Notes under the pieces: generated by a model
What the model was told of the DNA's origin: nothing
The model's input: the letters and a program-made list of their open reading frames with translations, nothing else
Databases searched by the model: none
Translations under genes and position numbers: made by a program
Source: DASTPP01 sp035762175
GTDB taxonomy: Bacteria; Myxococcota_A; Polyangia; Polyangiales; Polyangiaceae
Length of the DNA stretch: 20,637 bases
NCBI GenBank assembly: GCA_035762175.1
Contig: DASTPP010000260.1
Location: 1-20,637 of the forward strand
Direction of reading: 5' to 3'
Part shown: one piece after another, positions 14,402 through 20,494 of the stretch
Position numbering within the stretch: the stretch's first letter is position 1
How the letters are laid out: the number at the start of each line of letters is the position of its first letter

Positions 14402-14491
14402 CCCCGCTTCGGCCCGGCCCCGCCCCGGCCCCGGCCCGGCCCGGCCCGGCCCCGCTTCGGCCCCGCCCCGCTTCGGCCCGGCCCCGCCCCG
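14402..14491. repeat. C-rich low-complexity tract with 26-bp direct repeats
   Basis: A 26-bp sequence beginning CCCCGCTTCGGCCCGG occurs perfectly at 14402-14427 and 14466-14491, with a shortened copy at 14450-14470 and a CCCGG run between. The minus strand, which is the coding strand of the exonuclease gene starting at 14353, carries many GGG/GGGG runs separated by short CC or CCGAAGC loops, so G-quadruplex formation in its promoter or 5' leader is possible. Confidence 0.65.
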
Positions 14492-14742
14492 AGGCCGCGA
14501 CCTGGCCGCGAAGCCCCCGCGATTGCACAAGCGCAACCACAGCGGGGCCAGGGCGAGGCCGCAACGCCCCCGAACCGCTCGTTACGTACCTTACATCGGC
14601 GCTCGACAGAAGCCGGGGCCCTTGCTAAGAGGGCCGAGCCCAACGCCCCTTCTGGAGCCATTTTCCAGGCCGGAGCAAGGGTTGTGCTCGGCGCTCTAAC
14701 GGTGCGCCGATTCCGCCCATACGCCTACGATTCCAGACGTAG
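14492..14742. other. Gap between exonuclease and FrnE-like genes, no gene seen
   Basis: With the preceding C-rich tract this makes a 389-bp gap. No frame here looks coding. Two small hairpins are visible near the end of the FrnE-like gene: GCCC-N9-GGGC (about 14619-14635) and CTGGA-N7-TCCAG (about 14653-14669). Either could take part in ending the FrnE-like transcript. No tRNA fold was found. Confidence 0.45.
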
Positions 14743-15423
14743 TTAGGCCACGCCCTCGGCGGGGAGGGCCTGGCTCGGGGACACCTCTGACCACGCCTTC
14801 TCGAGCACCTCGAGCAGCTTCTCGGGCGGCTGGGTGCCCGAGATGTTGTGGCCCCCGATGACGTAAAAGGGCACGACCCGCTGGCCCCGCTCGCGGGCCT
14901 CGACCTGGTCGGCCCGCACCTCGCGCGCGTACGCGTCGCCCTCGAGCACGGAGGCCACCTCGGCGGCGTCGAGCCCGGCTTCGACGGCCAAGCGCGCGAG
15001 CGCCTTCGGGTCGCCGATGGGCTCGCCTTCGGTCCAAAAGGCGTGCAAGAAGCGCTCTTTGACGGCGGCTTGAATGCCCCGCTCGCGGGCGAGCCGCAGC
15101 AGCCGGTGCGCGTCGAAGGTGTTGCCGTGGTGGAGGCGATCGAAGCGGAAGTCGAGGCCGTCGGCGCGCGCCACCTCGGTCGTCTGCGCCATCATCGCCC
15201 GCGCCCGCTCGGCCGTGAGGCCGTACTTCGCCGCCAGGCCGTTGACGTAGACGTCGGGCTCGTACACGCGCTCGGACGCGGGGTTGAGCTCGAACGCGCG
15301 CCAGGTGATGGCGACGGCGTCGCGGTGGGCGAAGCGGGCGAGCGCGGCCTCGAGCCGGCGCTTGCCGACGTAGCACCAGGGGCACACGACGTCAGACCAC
15401 ACGTTGACCTGAAGTTGCTTCAT
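14743..15423 (-). CDS. DsbA-family oxidoreductase, FrnE-like
   Basis: 226 residues with the thioredoxin-like DsbA fold and no signal peptide, so cytoplasmic. CPWCYVGKRRL at 14-24 holds the redox pair C14/C17. HHGNTFDAHRLLRLARERG near 98-116 and FWTEGEPIGDPKAL are standard FrnE/2-hydroxychromene-2-carboxylate isomerase-family segments. QRVVPFYVIGG contains the cis-Pro loop, and SGTQPPEKLLEVLEKAW closes the fold. FrnE-type proteins act as cytosolic disulfide oxidoreductases or polyketide-related isomerases; the intact CxxC favours the redox role. The ATG at 15423 starts directly before the first strand. No Shine-Dalgarno is present, but a promoter ends 6 nt before the ATG, so a leaderless mRNA is likely. 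It diverges from the acyltransferase gene. Confidence 0.93.
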   Translation of the reverse strand: MKQLQVNVWSDVVCPWCYVGKRRLEAALARFAHRDAVAITWRAFELNPASERVYEPDVYVNGLAAKYGLTAERARAMMAQTTEVARADGLDFRFDRLHHGNTFDAHRLLRLARERGIQAAVKERFLHAFWTEGEPIGDPKALARLAVEAGLDAAEVASVLEGDAYAREVRADQVEARERGQRVVPFYVIGGHNISGTQPPEKLLEVLEKAWSEVSPSQALPAEGVA

Positions 15424-15429
15424 GCGGCC

Positions 15430-15458
15430 AAGGTACGGCACGGCGCGGCGTGTGTCAC
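15430..15458 (-). promoter_or_regulatory. Predicted leaderless promoter of the FrnE-like gene
   Basis: On the minus strand GTGACA (15458-15453), a 17-nt spacer and TACCTT (15435-15430) form a sigma-70-like pair. Six bases then precede the ATG, which places the expected transcription start at or next to the A of the start codon. The -35 box matches TTGACA in five of six bases, the -10 in three of six. Confidence 0.45.
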
Positions 15459-15516
15459 CCCAAAGGCGGGCCCGGCCGCGCGCTTCGGTCGGTCGGCGAA
15501 TGAGCCCGCGGGCCGG

Positions 15517-15536
15517 GCGCCGCCGCGCGGCGGCGC
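15517..15536. promoter_or_regulatory. Perfect 20-bp palindrome between divergent genes
   Basis: GCGCCGCCGC followed by its exact reverse complement lies in the 253-bp gap between the FrnE-like gene and the acyltransferase, about 60 bp upstream of the predicted FrnE-like promoter. It may be an operator, a cruciform or a chance GC palindrome. Confidence 0.35.
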
Positions 15537-15676
15537 GGAGCCGGCCGGGGCAATTCCGCGAGCGGCGTCGATGTACAGCAATGGCGTTAGCGCGTTCGCG
15601 CCCGACGCTAGTCCCATTCGCGATTCGGCCGCTCGGGGCGGCCGCCGGGGGCGGCCTTGCGGGCGGCGCGACGGCC

Positions 15677-16933
15677 ATGGTAAGGGGTCTCGCGAGGCCG
15701 GCGCCGCGGAGGCGCCGCGCGAAGTCGACCTTGAACCAACCGAACGAGCAAGGTCTCCCCGCGGAGGTCGCCCCCGCCGCGCGCGCCCCCCGGAACGAGG
15801 CGATCGACCTGCTGCGCGGCGCCGTGATGGTCTTGATGGTGCTCGACCACGCGCGCGACTTCTTCTTCGGCGTCCAAGTCCGCGCGACGGACCTGGCCGA
15901 GACCACTGTGCCTCTCTTCGTCTCGCGCTGGGTCACGCACGTCTGCGCCCCCGCGTTCGTGTTCCTCGCCGGCACGTCGGCGTACCTCTACGGCGTCCGC
16001 CACGGTCGCGAGAAGGCGCGGCGCTTCTTGCTGACGCGCGGGCTGTGGCTCGTGCTGCTCGAGTTGACGGTGGTGCGGCTTTGCTGGCTGCCCGACCCGG
16101 GGTACCACTTCACGCTGGTGCAGGTCATCTGGGCCCTCGGCTGGTCGATGGTGGCCCTCGCCGGCCTGAGCCTGCTCCGCCCGCCGGTCGTCGCCGGCAT
16201 CGGCGCCCTCGTCGTCGCCGGGCACAACCTGCTCGACGGCATCAAGCCCGCCAACTTCGGCGCCCTGGGCCCCCTGTGGACCATCCTGCACCAGCCGGGC
16301 ATGCTCGAGCCGGCGCCGGGTCACAAGGTTTACGTCTCCTACGTGCTCTTGCCCTGGGTCGGGGTGATGGCGCTCGGCTACGGCGCCGGGGCCCTCTTCG
16401 AGCGGCCCGCCGAGCAGCGGCGCCGAACGCTGCTGCGCGCCGGGCTCGGCGCCATCGCCGCCTTCGTCGTGCTGCGCGCGCTCAACGGCTACGGCGACCC
16501 GACCCCCTGGGCCCCCCAGGCGCGCGGGCCGCTCTTCACCTTGCTTTCTTTCGTCAATTGCCAGAAGTACCCACCCTCGCTCCTCTTTCTGCTGATGACC
16601 CTCGGCCCCACGCTCTGCCTGCTCGCCGCCGTCGACGGCCGGCCGCTGTCGCGGGCCGCCCGGCCGCTCGTCGTCTTCGGCAAGGTCCCCCTCCTGTTCT
16701 ATGTCGCGCACTTGGTGCTGCTGCGCTACACCTCGGCGCCGCTGGCGGTGGCGCGCTGGGGGCTGCCCGCCGCCTTTCAGCTGCCCCCCACCGGCCACGC
16801 CGGCAGCCCCGAGTACGATCTCTGGGTGACCGTCCTGGTCTGGGGGCTGGCGCTCGCGCTCCTCTACCCGCTCTGCCGTTGGTTCGCGGGCCTGAAGGCG
16901 CGCCGTACCGATCGCTGGCTCAGCTACCTCTGA
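15677..16933 (+). CDS. Membrane acyltransferase of the HGSNAT/DUF1624 type
   Basis: 418 residues from the ATG at 15677. RNEAIDLLRGAVMVLMVLDHARDFF at about 39-63 is the family hallmark: an (R)xxxxDxxRG start and a DH pair (H58) at the end of the first membrane helix. About ten hydrophobic segments follow, including FVFLAGTSAYLYG, LVLLELTVVRL and VVFGKVPLLFYVAHLVLLRY, the last typical of the heparan-alpha-glucosaminide N-acetyltransferase catalytic domain. Relatives move acetyl or acyl groups across the membrane onto sugars, so a cell-envelope glycan is a plausible acceptor, but this is inference. An in-frame ATG at 15581 would add 32 basic residues without family support; an open frame runs back even further over the FrnE-like start and is ignored. 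No Shine-Dalgarno is obvious. Confidence 0.87.
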   Translation: MVRGLARPAPRRRRAKSTLNQPNEQGLPAEVAPAARAPRNEAIDLLRGAVMVLMVLDHARDFFFGVQVRATDLAETTVPLFVSRWVTHVCAPAFVFLAGTSAYLYGVRHGREKARRFLLTRGLWLVLLELTVVRLCWLPDPGYHFTLVQVIWALGWSMVALAGLSLLRPPVVAGIGALVVAGHNLLDGIKPANFGALGPLWTILHQPGMLEPAPGHKVYVSYVLLPWVGVMALGYGAGALFERPAEQRRRTLLRAGLGAIAAFVVLRALNGYGDPTPWAPQARGPLFTLLSFVNCQKYPPSLLFLLMTLGPTLCLLAAVDGRPLSRAARPLVVFGKVPLLFYVAHLVLLRYTSAPLAVARWGLPAAFQLPPTGHAGSPEYDLWVTVLVWGLALALLYPLCRWFAGLKARRTDRWLSYL

Positions 16934-16947
16934 CGCGCCCCGCCCTC

Positions 16948-17013
16948 CGCGGGCCCGCGCAGCGACCCGCACGCCCTTCGCGCGGGCCCGCGCAGCAGCC
17001 CGCACGCCCTTCG
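16948..17013. repeat. 33-bp tandem duplication carrying a 12-bp palindrome
   Basis: Two adjacent copies (16948-16980 and 16981-17013) differ at two positions. Each begins with the palindrome CGCGGGCCCGCG and ends ACGCCCTTCG. The first palindrome starts 14 bp after the acyltransferase stop, so the pair could act as its transcription stop, although no T tract follows. Confidence 0.68.
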
Positions 17014-17039
17014 TGCCGCCCCTCGCTCGCGTCGCGGCG

Positions 17040-17331
17040 GGCGCGCCGGCGGCCGGCTCGGCGCGGGCGCGTCCCCACGATTGGCGATCGGCCAGCAGGG
17101 CGGCGGTCCGGCCGCTGCCGTTCGCCCGCCACCCGACGAGCACGGCGCCCGAGGCGCTGACCGCCGCCCGCGCGTCGGCGACCAAGCTGCACCGCGTCCT
17201 CGTCGGAGGCCTGGGCGTAGGCCTGCAAGAGCGCGACGGCGGCGAGCCGGGGGCAGGAGCGGATTGCCGCGCGGCCGGTCGGCGTAGAGCGAGGCGAGCG
17301 CCCCCCACAGGCCTCGCACGCGGATCACCAA
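17040..17331 (-). pseudogene. Decayed reading frame with two frame changes, family unknown
   Basis: Reading the minus strand downward, three frames in succession look like one protein: LWGALASLYADRPRGNPLL, then RLAAVALLQAYAQASDEDAVQ, then LVADARAAVSASGAVLVGW followed by RANGSGRTAALLADRQSW. Each piece stops looking protein-like where the next begins, which suggests single-base indels at about 17255 and 17180. No start codon with a ribosome site is seen; the upstream side runs into the 38-bp tandem repeat and the downstream side into the 33-bp repeat. I do not recognise the family. It may be a remnant or a real gene broken by sequence errors. Confidence 0.3.
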
Positions 17332-17422
17332 CGGCGCGAGGCCGCGGGCCCCGAAACGCGGATCACCAACGGCGCGAGGCCGCAGGCCCCGAAACGCGGG
17401 TCACCAACGGCGCGAGGCCGCG
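17319..17422. repeat. 38-bp tandem repeat, nearly three copies
   Basis: Copies start at 17319, 17357 and 17395 with exact 38-bp spacing. The shared sequence begins CGCGGATCACCAACGGCGCG and continues AGGCCGCGGGCCCCGAAA. The third copy has one change (GGGTCACC) and is cut short at 17422, where it merges into the stem of the lipoprotein terminator. Because the copies abut with no unique spacers, this is not a CRISPR array. Confidence 0.72.
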
Positions 17423-17439
17423 CCACGCGCGGCCTCGCG
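17411..17439 (-). terminator. Strong hairpin after the Cys-rich lipoprotein gene
   Basis: CGCGAGGCCGCGC and GCGCGGCCTCGCG form a perfect 13-bp stem with a CAC loop, starting 19 nt beyond the lipoprotein stop. It is the most stable hairpin seen downstream of any gene here. No U tract follows on either strand. One arm is built from the 38-bp repeat, so the terminator and the repeat share sequence. Confidence 0.55.
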
Positions 17440-17458
17440 GCACGGCCAGCGGCCGTTC

Positions 17459-18109
17459 TCAGTTCGCGCAGAGGCAGCCGAAGAGGGGGCCGGGCCCCTG
17501 CATCGTGCCGCCCGCGGAGCAGGCCTTGATGGCCGCCTCGCTGACGTCGGGGCACGCGGGCGCTGGCCCGCTACCACCCGAACCGCCCGCGCCGCCGCCT
17601 GCGCCGCCCGCGCCGCCCGCGTCGCCGCCTGCGCCGCCCGCGCCGCCCGCGTCGCCGCCCGCGCCGCCCGCGCCACCACCCGCGCCGCCCGCGCCGCCGG
17701 TGCCCGAGCCACCGGTGCCCGAGCCGGGGGCGCACGCGCCGCCGGCCGACGCACAGTTAACGATCTTCGACGCCGCCGCCGGCAGCCCGTCCACCCCGGC
17801 CGCCAGCGTACACGCCTTCAACGAGTCGACCAGGTCGCGCCCGCCCGCCACGCAGTCGGTCAAGCAGCTGATGATCTTGTTGCAGACGTCGTCGGCAACG
17901 CACCCCTCGAACGCCAGGGCGCACGTCGCGAACGTCATCTTGCCGCCGCCCGAGCCGCCCGCCCCCGACGAGCCGCCCGAGCCCGCGCTGCCCCCCCTGC
18001 CAGCGGTGCTCGGGTTGTCGTCGTCGTCGTCATCGCCGCAAGCGCCGAGCGTCGTCACCCCCACGGCACACGCGACCAGCAAACCAAATAGAGATCTATG
18101 AGTTATCAT
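17459..18109 (-). CDS. Cys-rich, Gly-repeat lipoprotein of myxobacterial style, unknown function
   Basis: 216 residues. MITHRSLFGLLVACAVGVTT and the lipobox LGAC give lipidation at Cys24, followed by GDDDDDD and a Ser/Gly-rich linker. Two Cys-containing modules, TFATCALAFEGCVADDVCNK...CLTDC...CTLAAG...VNCASAGGAC (about 58-129) and ACPDVSEAAIKACSAG...GCLCAN at the end, are separated by a GGAGG/GGDAGG repeat. The mature chain has twelve cysteines besides Cys24, an even number that fits disulfides outside the cytoplasm. Such proteins are abundant in myxobacteria and mostly uncharacterised. The ATG at 18109 is preceded by GAAGGTGG about 8 nt upstream. A strong hairpin lies 19 nt after the stop. 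Export and lipidation are well supported; the role is unknown. Confidence 0.84.
   Translation of the reverse strand: MITHRSLFGLLVACAVGVTTLGACGDDDDDDNPSTAGRGGSAGSGGSSGAGGSGGGKMTFATCALAFEGCVADDVCNKIISCLTDCVAGGRDLVDSLKACTLAAGVDGLPAAASKIVNCASAGGACAPGSGTGGSGTGGAGGAGGGAGGAGGDAGGAGGAGGDAGGAGGAGGGAGGSGGSGPAPACPDVSEAAIKACSAGGTMQGPGPLFGCLCAN
17577..17716. repeat. Intragenic Gly-repeat coding tract
   Basis: Repeats of GCCGCCCGC/GCCGCCTGC in 9- to 27-bp periods encode the GGAGGAGG(D/G)AGGAGG linker of the lipoprotein. One 27-bp phase (GCGCCGCCCGCGCCGCCCGC then GTCGCCG) is clearly repeated. Such tracts change length easily by slippage, so linker length may vary between strains. Confidence 0.65.
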
Positions 18110-18986
18110 CGGTTAGGCCACCTTCGTGTCAAAATTTAGAACATACAGGCGCGGCAGAAACCTGTAGGGGAACTCGCCGGGCCGGCAGCTTCGCACAGCT
18201 CACCTTGCAGGAAAAGTTCCACGTCAAAAACTCCGCGCCTTCGCCAGCAAATGACACGTTGCGTCATAGCACAATCTCGCCACTTTCCTTACCTTTAGCC
18301 CCCGCGATCGCGCCCGCCCTCCACCCCCGTCCGGCCGCTCGCCTACGCAGCCCAATATGCATACGAAGCAGGCCTCGGGCCGCCTCGGCCCGAGCTGATC
18401 CGACTCGCGCTTCAGCCGCTCCAGAGCCCCCAGGGCCGCCGCTATGATCTTCGCGTCATGACAGACGCCGGCGCGCTACACCCCGGCCGCCCACGCGCCC
18501 GCGCGTCGCCGCCGGATCGTCGGCCCCGAGCACCCCGCCTTCGAACGTCGGCGCGACCGCATGCGGCCCACGCCCCGCCCGAGCGCGCGCCTTCCGGACG
18601 CAGGTCGTCGGCCCAGCTGACTCCCGCAGAGCCAAAGCCCCAGAAGCTCTCGCGCCCCCGGGCGGCCCCGCCGCGCGGCGCATTTCCCCGCGGCACGCGG
18701 CAACCGCGCCGACGCCGCGGACTTCGGGCGAGCGACGTACCTTTCCACCAAAGGGAGAATATCGCCGTCCGCCCGACGACGACCCGCCCTCGATCGCCAA
18801 ACCGCCACCGGCGACCGCGCGCGCTCGGAAAGCGCCCCCGGCGTTCGCGCCCCTCTCGCCCCGCCGCGCCAGCGGGGCCGCGGCGATTGAACGCCCGTCA
18901 ACTTCGGGTGTACCTTCCCCGGCCGCGCCCGGTCGGAGCCCGCGCGGCGTCCGTGTCGCTCCGGGCGTCGCAGGAGACGCACCCCC
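18110..18986. other. 877-bp gap without a convincing gene
   Basis: Bases 18110-18300 are markedly less GC-rich than the rest of the window and probably hold the lipoprotein promoter, though no clear box pair is seen. A perfect 9-bp hairpin CTCGGGCCG-CCT-CGGCCCGAG lies at 18374-18394. TATGAT at 18443-18448 stands 9 bp before an ATG at 18458, a layout like a leaderless start, but the frame behind it is Arg/Pro-rich with no protein-like pattern. The last 100 bp carry the promoter and ribosome site of the glutathione transferase. Confidence 0.5.
18887..18916 (+). promoter_or_regulatory. Predicted promoter of the glutathione transferase gene
   Basis: TTGAAC (18887-18892), an 18-nt spacer and TACCTT (18911-18916) give a plausible sigma-70-like pair; the same TACCTT box is seen before the FrnE-like gene. 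The start would be near 18923, leaving a leader of about 64 nt that contains AGGAG at 18972-18976, 10 nt before the ATG. TTGA-N7-TCAA overlaps the -35 box. Confidence 0.42.
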
Positions 18987-19691
18987 ATGATCGACCTCTA
19001 TAGTTGGCCGACTCCGAACGGCTGGAAAATCACCATCATGCTCGAGGAGACGGGCCTGCCGTACAGGTTCGTCCCCACCAACATCTTGCGGGGCGAGCAG
19101 CACAGCCCCGAATTTTTGAAGATCAGCCCCAACGGGCGCATCCCCGCCATCATCGACCAGGACGCCAAGGGGGGGCCCCTCGCCATCTTCGAGTCGGGCG
19201 CCATCCTGATCTACCTGGCCGAGAAGAGCGGAAAATTCATGCCGCGCGACGACCACGGCCGCTTCCAGGTCATCCAATGGGTCATGTGGCAAATGTCCGG
19301 CCTCGGCCCCATGTCCGGGCAGGCGAGCCACTTCAAGAATTACGCCCCCGAGCGCATCCCCTACGCGTACGACCGGTACATGAAAGAAATGAACCGGCTC
19401 CAGGGCGTCCTGAACAGGCGCCTCGAGGGCCGCGAGTACATCGCCGACGACTACTCGATCGCCGACATAGCCTGCTTTCCGTGGATCTTGGGCGCCGTGA
19501 TGCAAAACATCTCGATCGATGAGTTCCCTCACCTCCAGCGCTGGGTCGCGACGATGCAGCAGCGGCCCGGCGTGCGGCGGGGCACGGCGCTCGACAAAGA
19601 CCCCCGCGAGCAACTCGCGGTCACGGCACCGAACCACGACGAGGAGGCGAAGCAGATTCTCATGGGCAACGCGGGACCCAAGAAAAACTGA
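18987..19691 (+). CDS. Nu-class glutathione S-transferase (YfcG/YghU-like disulfide reductase)
   Basis: 234 residues. The start MIDLYSWPTPNGWKITIMLEE matches the Nu-class signature; Thr9 and Asn11 are the positions that contact the glutathione sulfur in E. coli YfcG. PNGRIPAIID holds the cis-Pro loop and FESGAILIYLAEK the glutathione-binding Glu-Ser. The helical C-terminal domain has YAYDRYMKEMNRLQGVLNRRL, EYIADDYSIADIACFPWI (GST N-capping Asp motif) and a short polar tail. Enzymes of this class reduce disulfides with glutathione and have weak classical transferase activity. It is a single gene with its own predicted promoter, likely general redox or detoxification. The codon for the seventeenth base after AGGAG is not in doubt: the ATG at 18987 is the only start that gives the conserved N-terminus. 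Confidence 0.95.
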   Translation: MIDLYSWPTPNGWKITIMLEETGLPYRFVPTNILRGEQHSPEFLKISPNGRIPAIIDQDAKGGPLAIFESGAILIYLAEKSGKFMPRDDHGRFQVIQWVMWQMSGLGPMSGQASHFKNYAPERIPYAYDRYMKEMNRLQGVLNRRLEGREYIADDYSIADIACFPWILGAVMQNISIDEFPHLQRWVATMQQRPGVRRGTALDKDPREQLAVTAPNHDEEAKQILMGNAGPKKN

Positions 19692-19910
19692 ACGCCCGGC
19701 GAGCCCGCCGTTCGGCCAGGCCCCGCGCCTTGGGCCGGCGCCGCCCCCCGGCCCCACTCGCCGCGCCACCGCGCCGCCCCGCGCGCCCCCGGCCTCGAGC
19801 GCTCCGCCGCCGACGGCGCCGAGCGCGCGCGCCGCGAACGACCCCCGGGCCGCCGGAGCGGCCGCCGTCGTTGCTGCCCCGGCTCTCGCTCGGGGTCGGT
19901 ACGGGCCTCG

Positions 19911-20096
19911 TCACGGAGCGTAGCTCGTCACGAGCTTCCCGAGCGCCTCGTCGGCCCGGGTGGTGTCACACCCGAGTGCGAACCGCTCTCTCCCGGTGTG
20001 CCGGTCGACGGCGCACCGCCATCGCCCCGCCGGGGAGCTCGTCACGAACGGCGCGGTCGCTCCGACCCGCTCGGGCGGAGCGCCGTCGACCGGCAC
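19911..20096 (-). pseudogene. Short ORF or gene remnant, unknown family
   Basis: A GTG at 20096 opens a 61-residue frame, closed upstream by TAG at 20105. Its second half, GRWRCAVDRHTGRERFALG then CDTTRADEALGKLVTSYAP, reads like a real protein C-terminus, while the beginning comes from one copy of the 20-bp inverted repeat. No ribosome site precedes the GTG. It is best viewed as a fragment whose upstream part was replaced or lost; a small intact gene is less likely. Confidence 0.28.
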
Positions 20097-20099
20097 ACC
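19995..20099. repeat. 105-bp segment bounded by 20-bp perfect inverted repeats
   Basis: GGTGTGCCGGTCGACGGCGC at 19995-20014 is exactly reversed and complemented at 20080-20099. Pairing continues imperfectly by a few bases (CC beyond one mismatch). The 65-bp interior has no gene. The layout fits a miniature inverted-repeat element or a duplicated and inverted gene fragment; no target-site duplication is evident at the edges. Confidence 0.6.
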
Positions 20100-20200
20100 A
20101 CTCTAGAAACAGAATGCCGCGCGCGACGGCCCTGCGGCGCCGCCCTGCCGGACGGCGCGGGGCTCGGCCCCTCGGGCCGCGCGGGCGAGCGCCGCCTTCT

Positions 20201-20306
20201 TAATACCATCCCTGCCTGCTGCGGCCAGGAATGGCCCCCACGCCGCAGCCTCGCCAGGCTTTGGCGAGGGCACGGGGCCGGGTGCAGGCTCGGGCGGATG
20301 GTATTA
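20201..20306. repeat. 106-nt cloverleaf-like structured element
   Basis: The outer stem is a perfect 11-bp pair, TAATACCATCC (20201-20211) with GGATGGTATTA (20296-20306), extended after a bulge by CTGC (20212-20215) with GCAG (20284-20287). Inside are three hairpins: 20218-20225 with 20242-20249 (8 bp), 20249-20255 with 20263-20269 (7 bp, sharing one base with the former) and 20270-20273 with 20282-20285 (4 bp, competing with the extension). The AT-rich stem ends stand out from the surrounding GC-rich DNA. It could be a small mobile element or a structured RNA. Confidence 0.55.
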
Positions 20307-20409
20307 TACAGACGGCGGATGAGTTCGCTCGGCCGGCGCGGCCCCGGACGTCGAGAGGGTGGTGCAAAACGCGTCCGGCGCTCGATCGCGCTCGTGGAAT
20401 TTCGAGCAC

Positions 20410-20448
20410 TTGCGAAGCACTGCGGAGCCCCGAAAGGGCGTTTCGCAA
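20410..20448 (-). terminator. Hairpin downstream of the cytochrome c gene
   Basis: TTGCGAA (20410-20416) and TTCGCAA (20442-20448) form a perfect 7-bp stem around 25 nt, with an inner CCC-TTTC-GGGG pairing. It begins 46 nt after the stop of the cytochrome gene on the minus strand. There is no U tract. Confidence 0.35.
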
Positions 20449-20494
20449 CCCCTTCGTCGAGTCCCGGGCCGGGCGAGGTCACCCGCCGACTGAA

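Larger units (their letters stand above)
19692..20494. other. 803-bp gap with small repeat elements and no intact gene
   Basis: No complete gene is supported. 19692-19900 is GC-rich and featureless apart from short inverted repeats. It then holds a short minus-strand ORF or remnant (19911-20096), an inverted-repeat element (19995-20099), a cloverleaf-like element (20201-20306) and a hairpin near the end of the cytochrome gene (20410-20448); these are listed separately. Confidence 0.5.

Noticed and set aside
14492..14742. tRNA or small RNA gene
   Set aside because: Bases near 14700-14745 looked slightly like a T-arm (GATTCC), but no acceptor stem or anticodon arm pairs with it.
15422..15676. 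N-terminal extension of the acyltransferase frame
   Set aside because: It would overlap the FrnE-like start and promoter and adds basic, non-conserved sequence; family homology begins after 15780.
17319..17422. CRISPR array
   Set aside because: The 38-bp copies are contiguous without unique spacers, and no cas gene is present.
18458..19003. 181-residue plus-strand ORF behind a TATGAT box
   Set aside because: Arg/Pro-rich with no folded-domain pattern; it runs over the predicted promoter, ribosome site and start of the glutathione transferase in another frame.
20042..20482. 146-residue minus-strand ORF across the cloverleaf element
   Set aside because: It reads through both repeat elements, has no ribosome site, and its sequence changes character at each repeat border.
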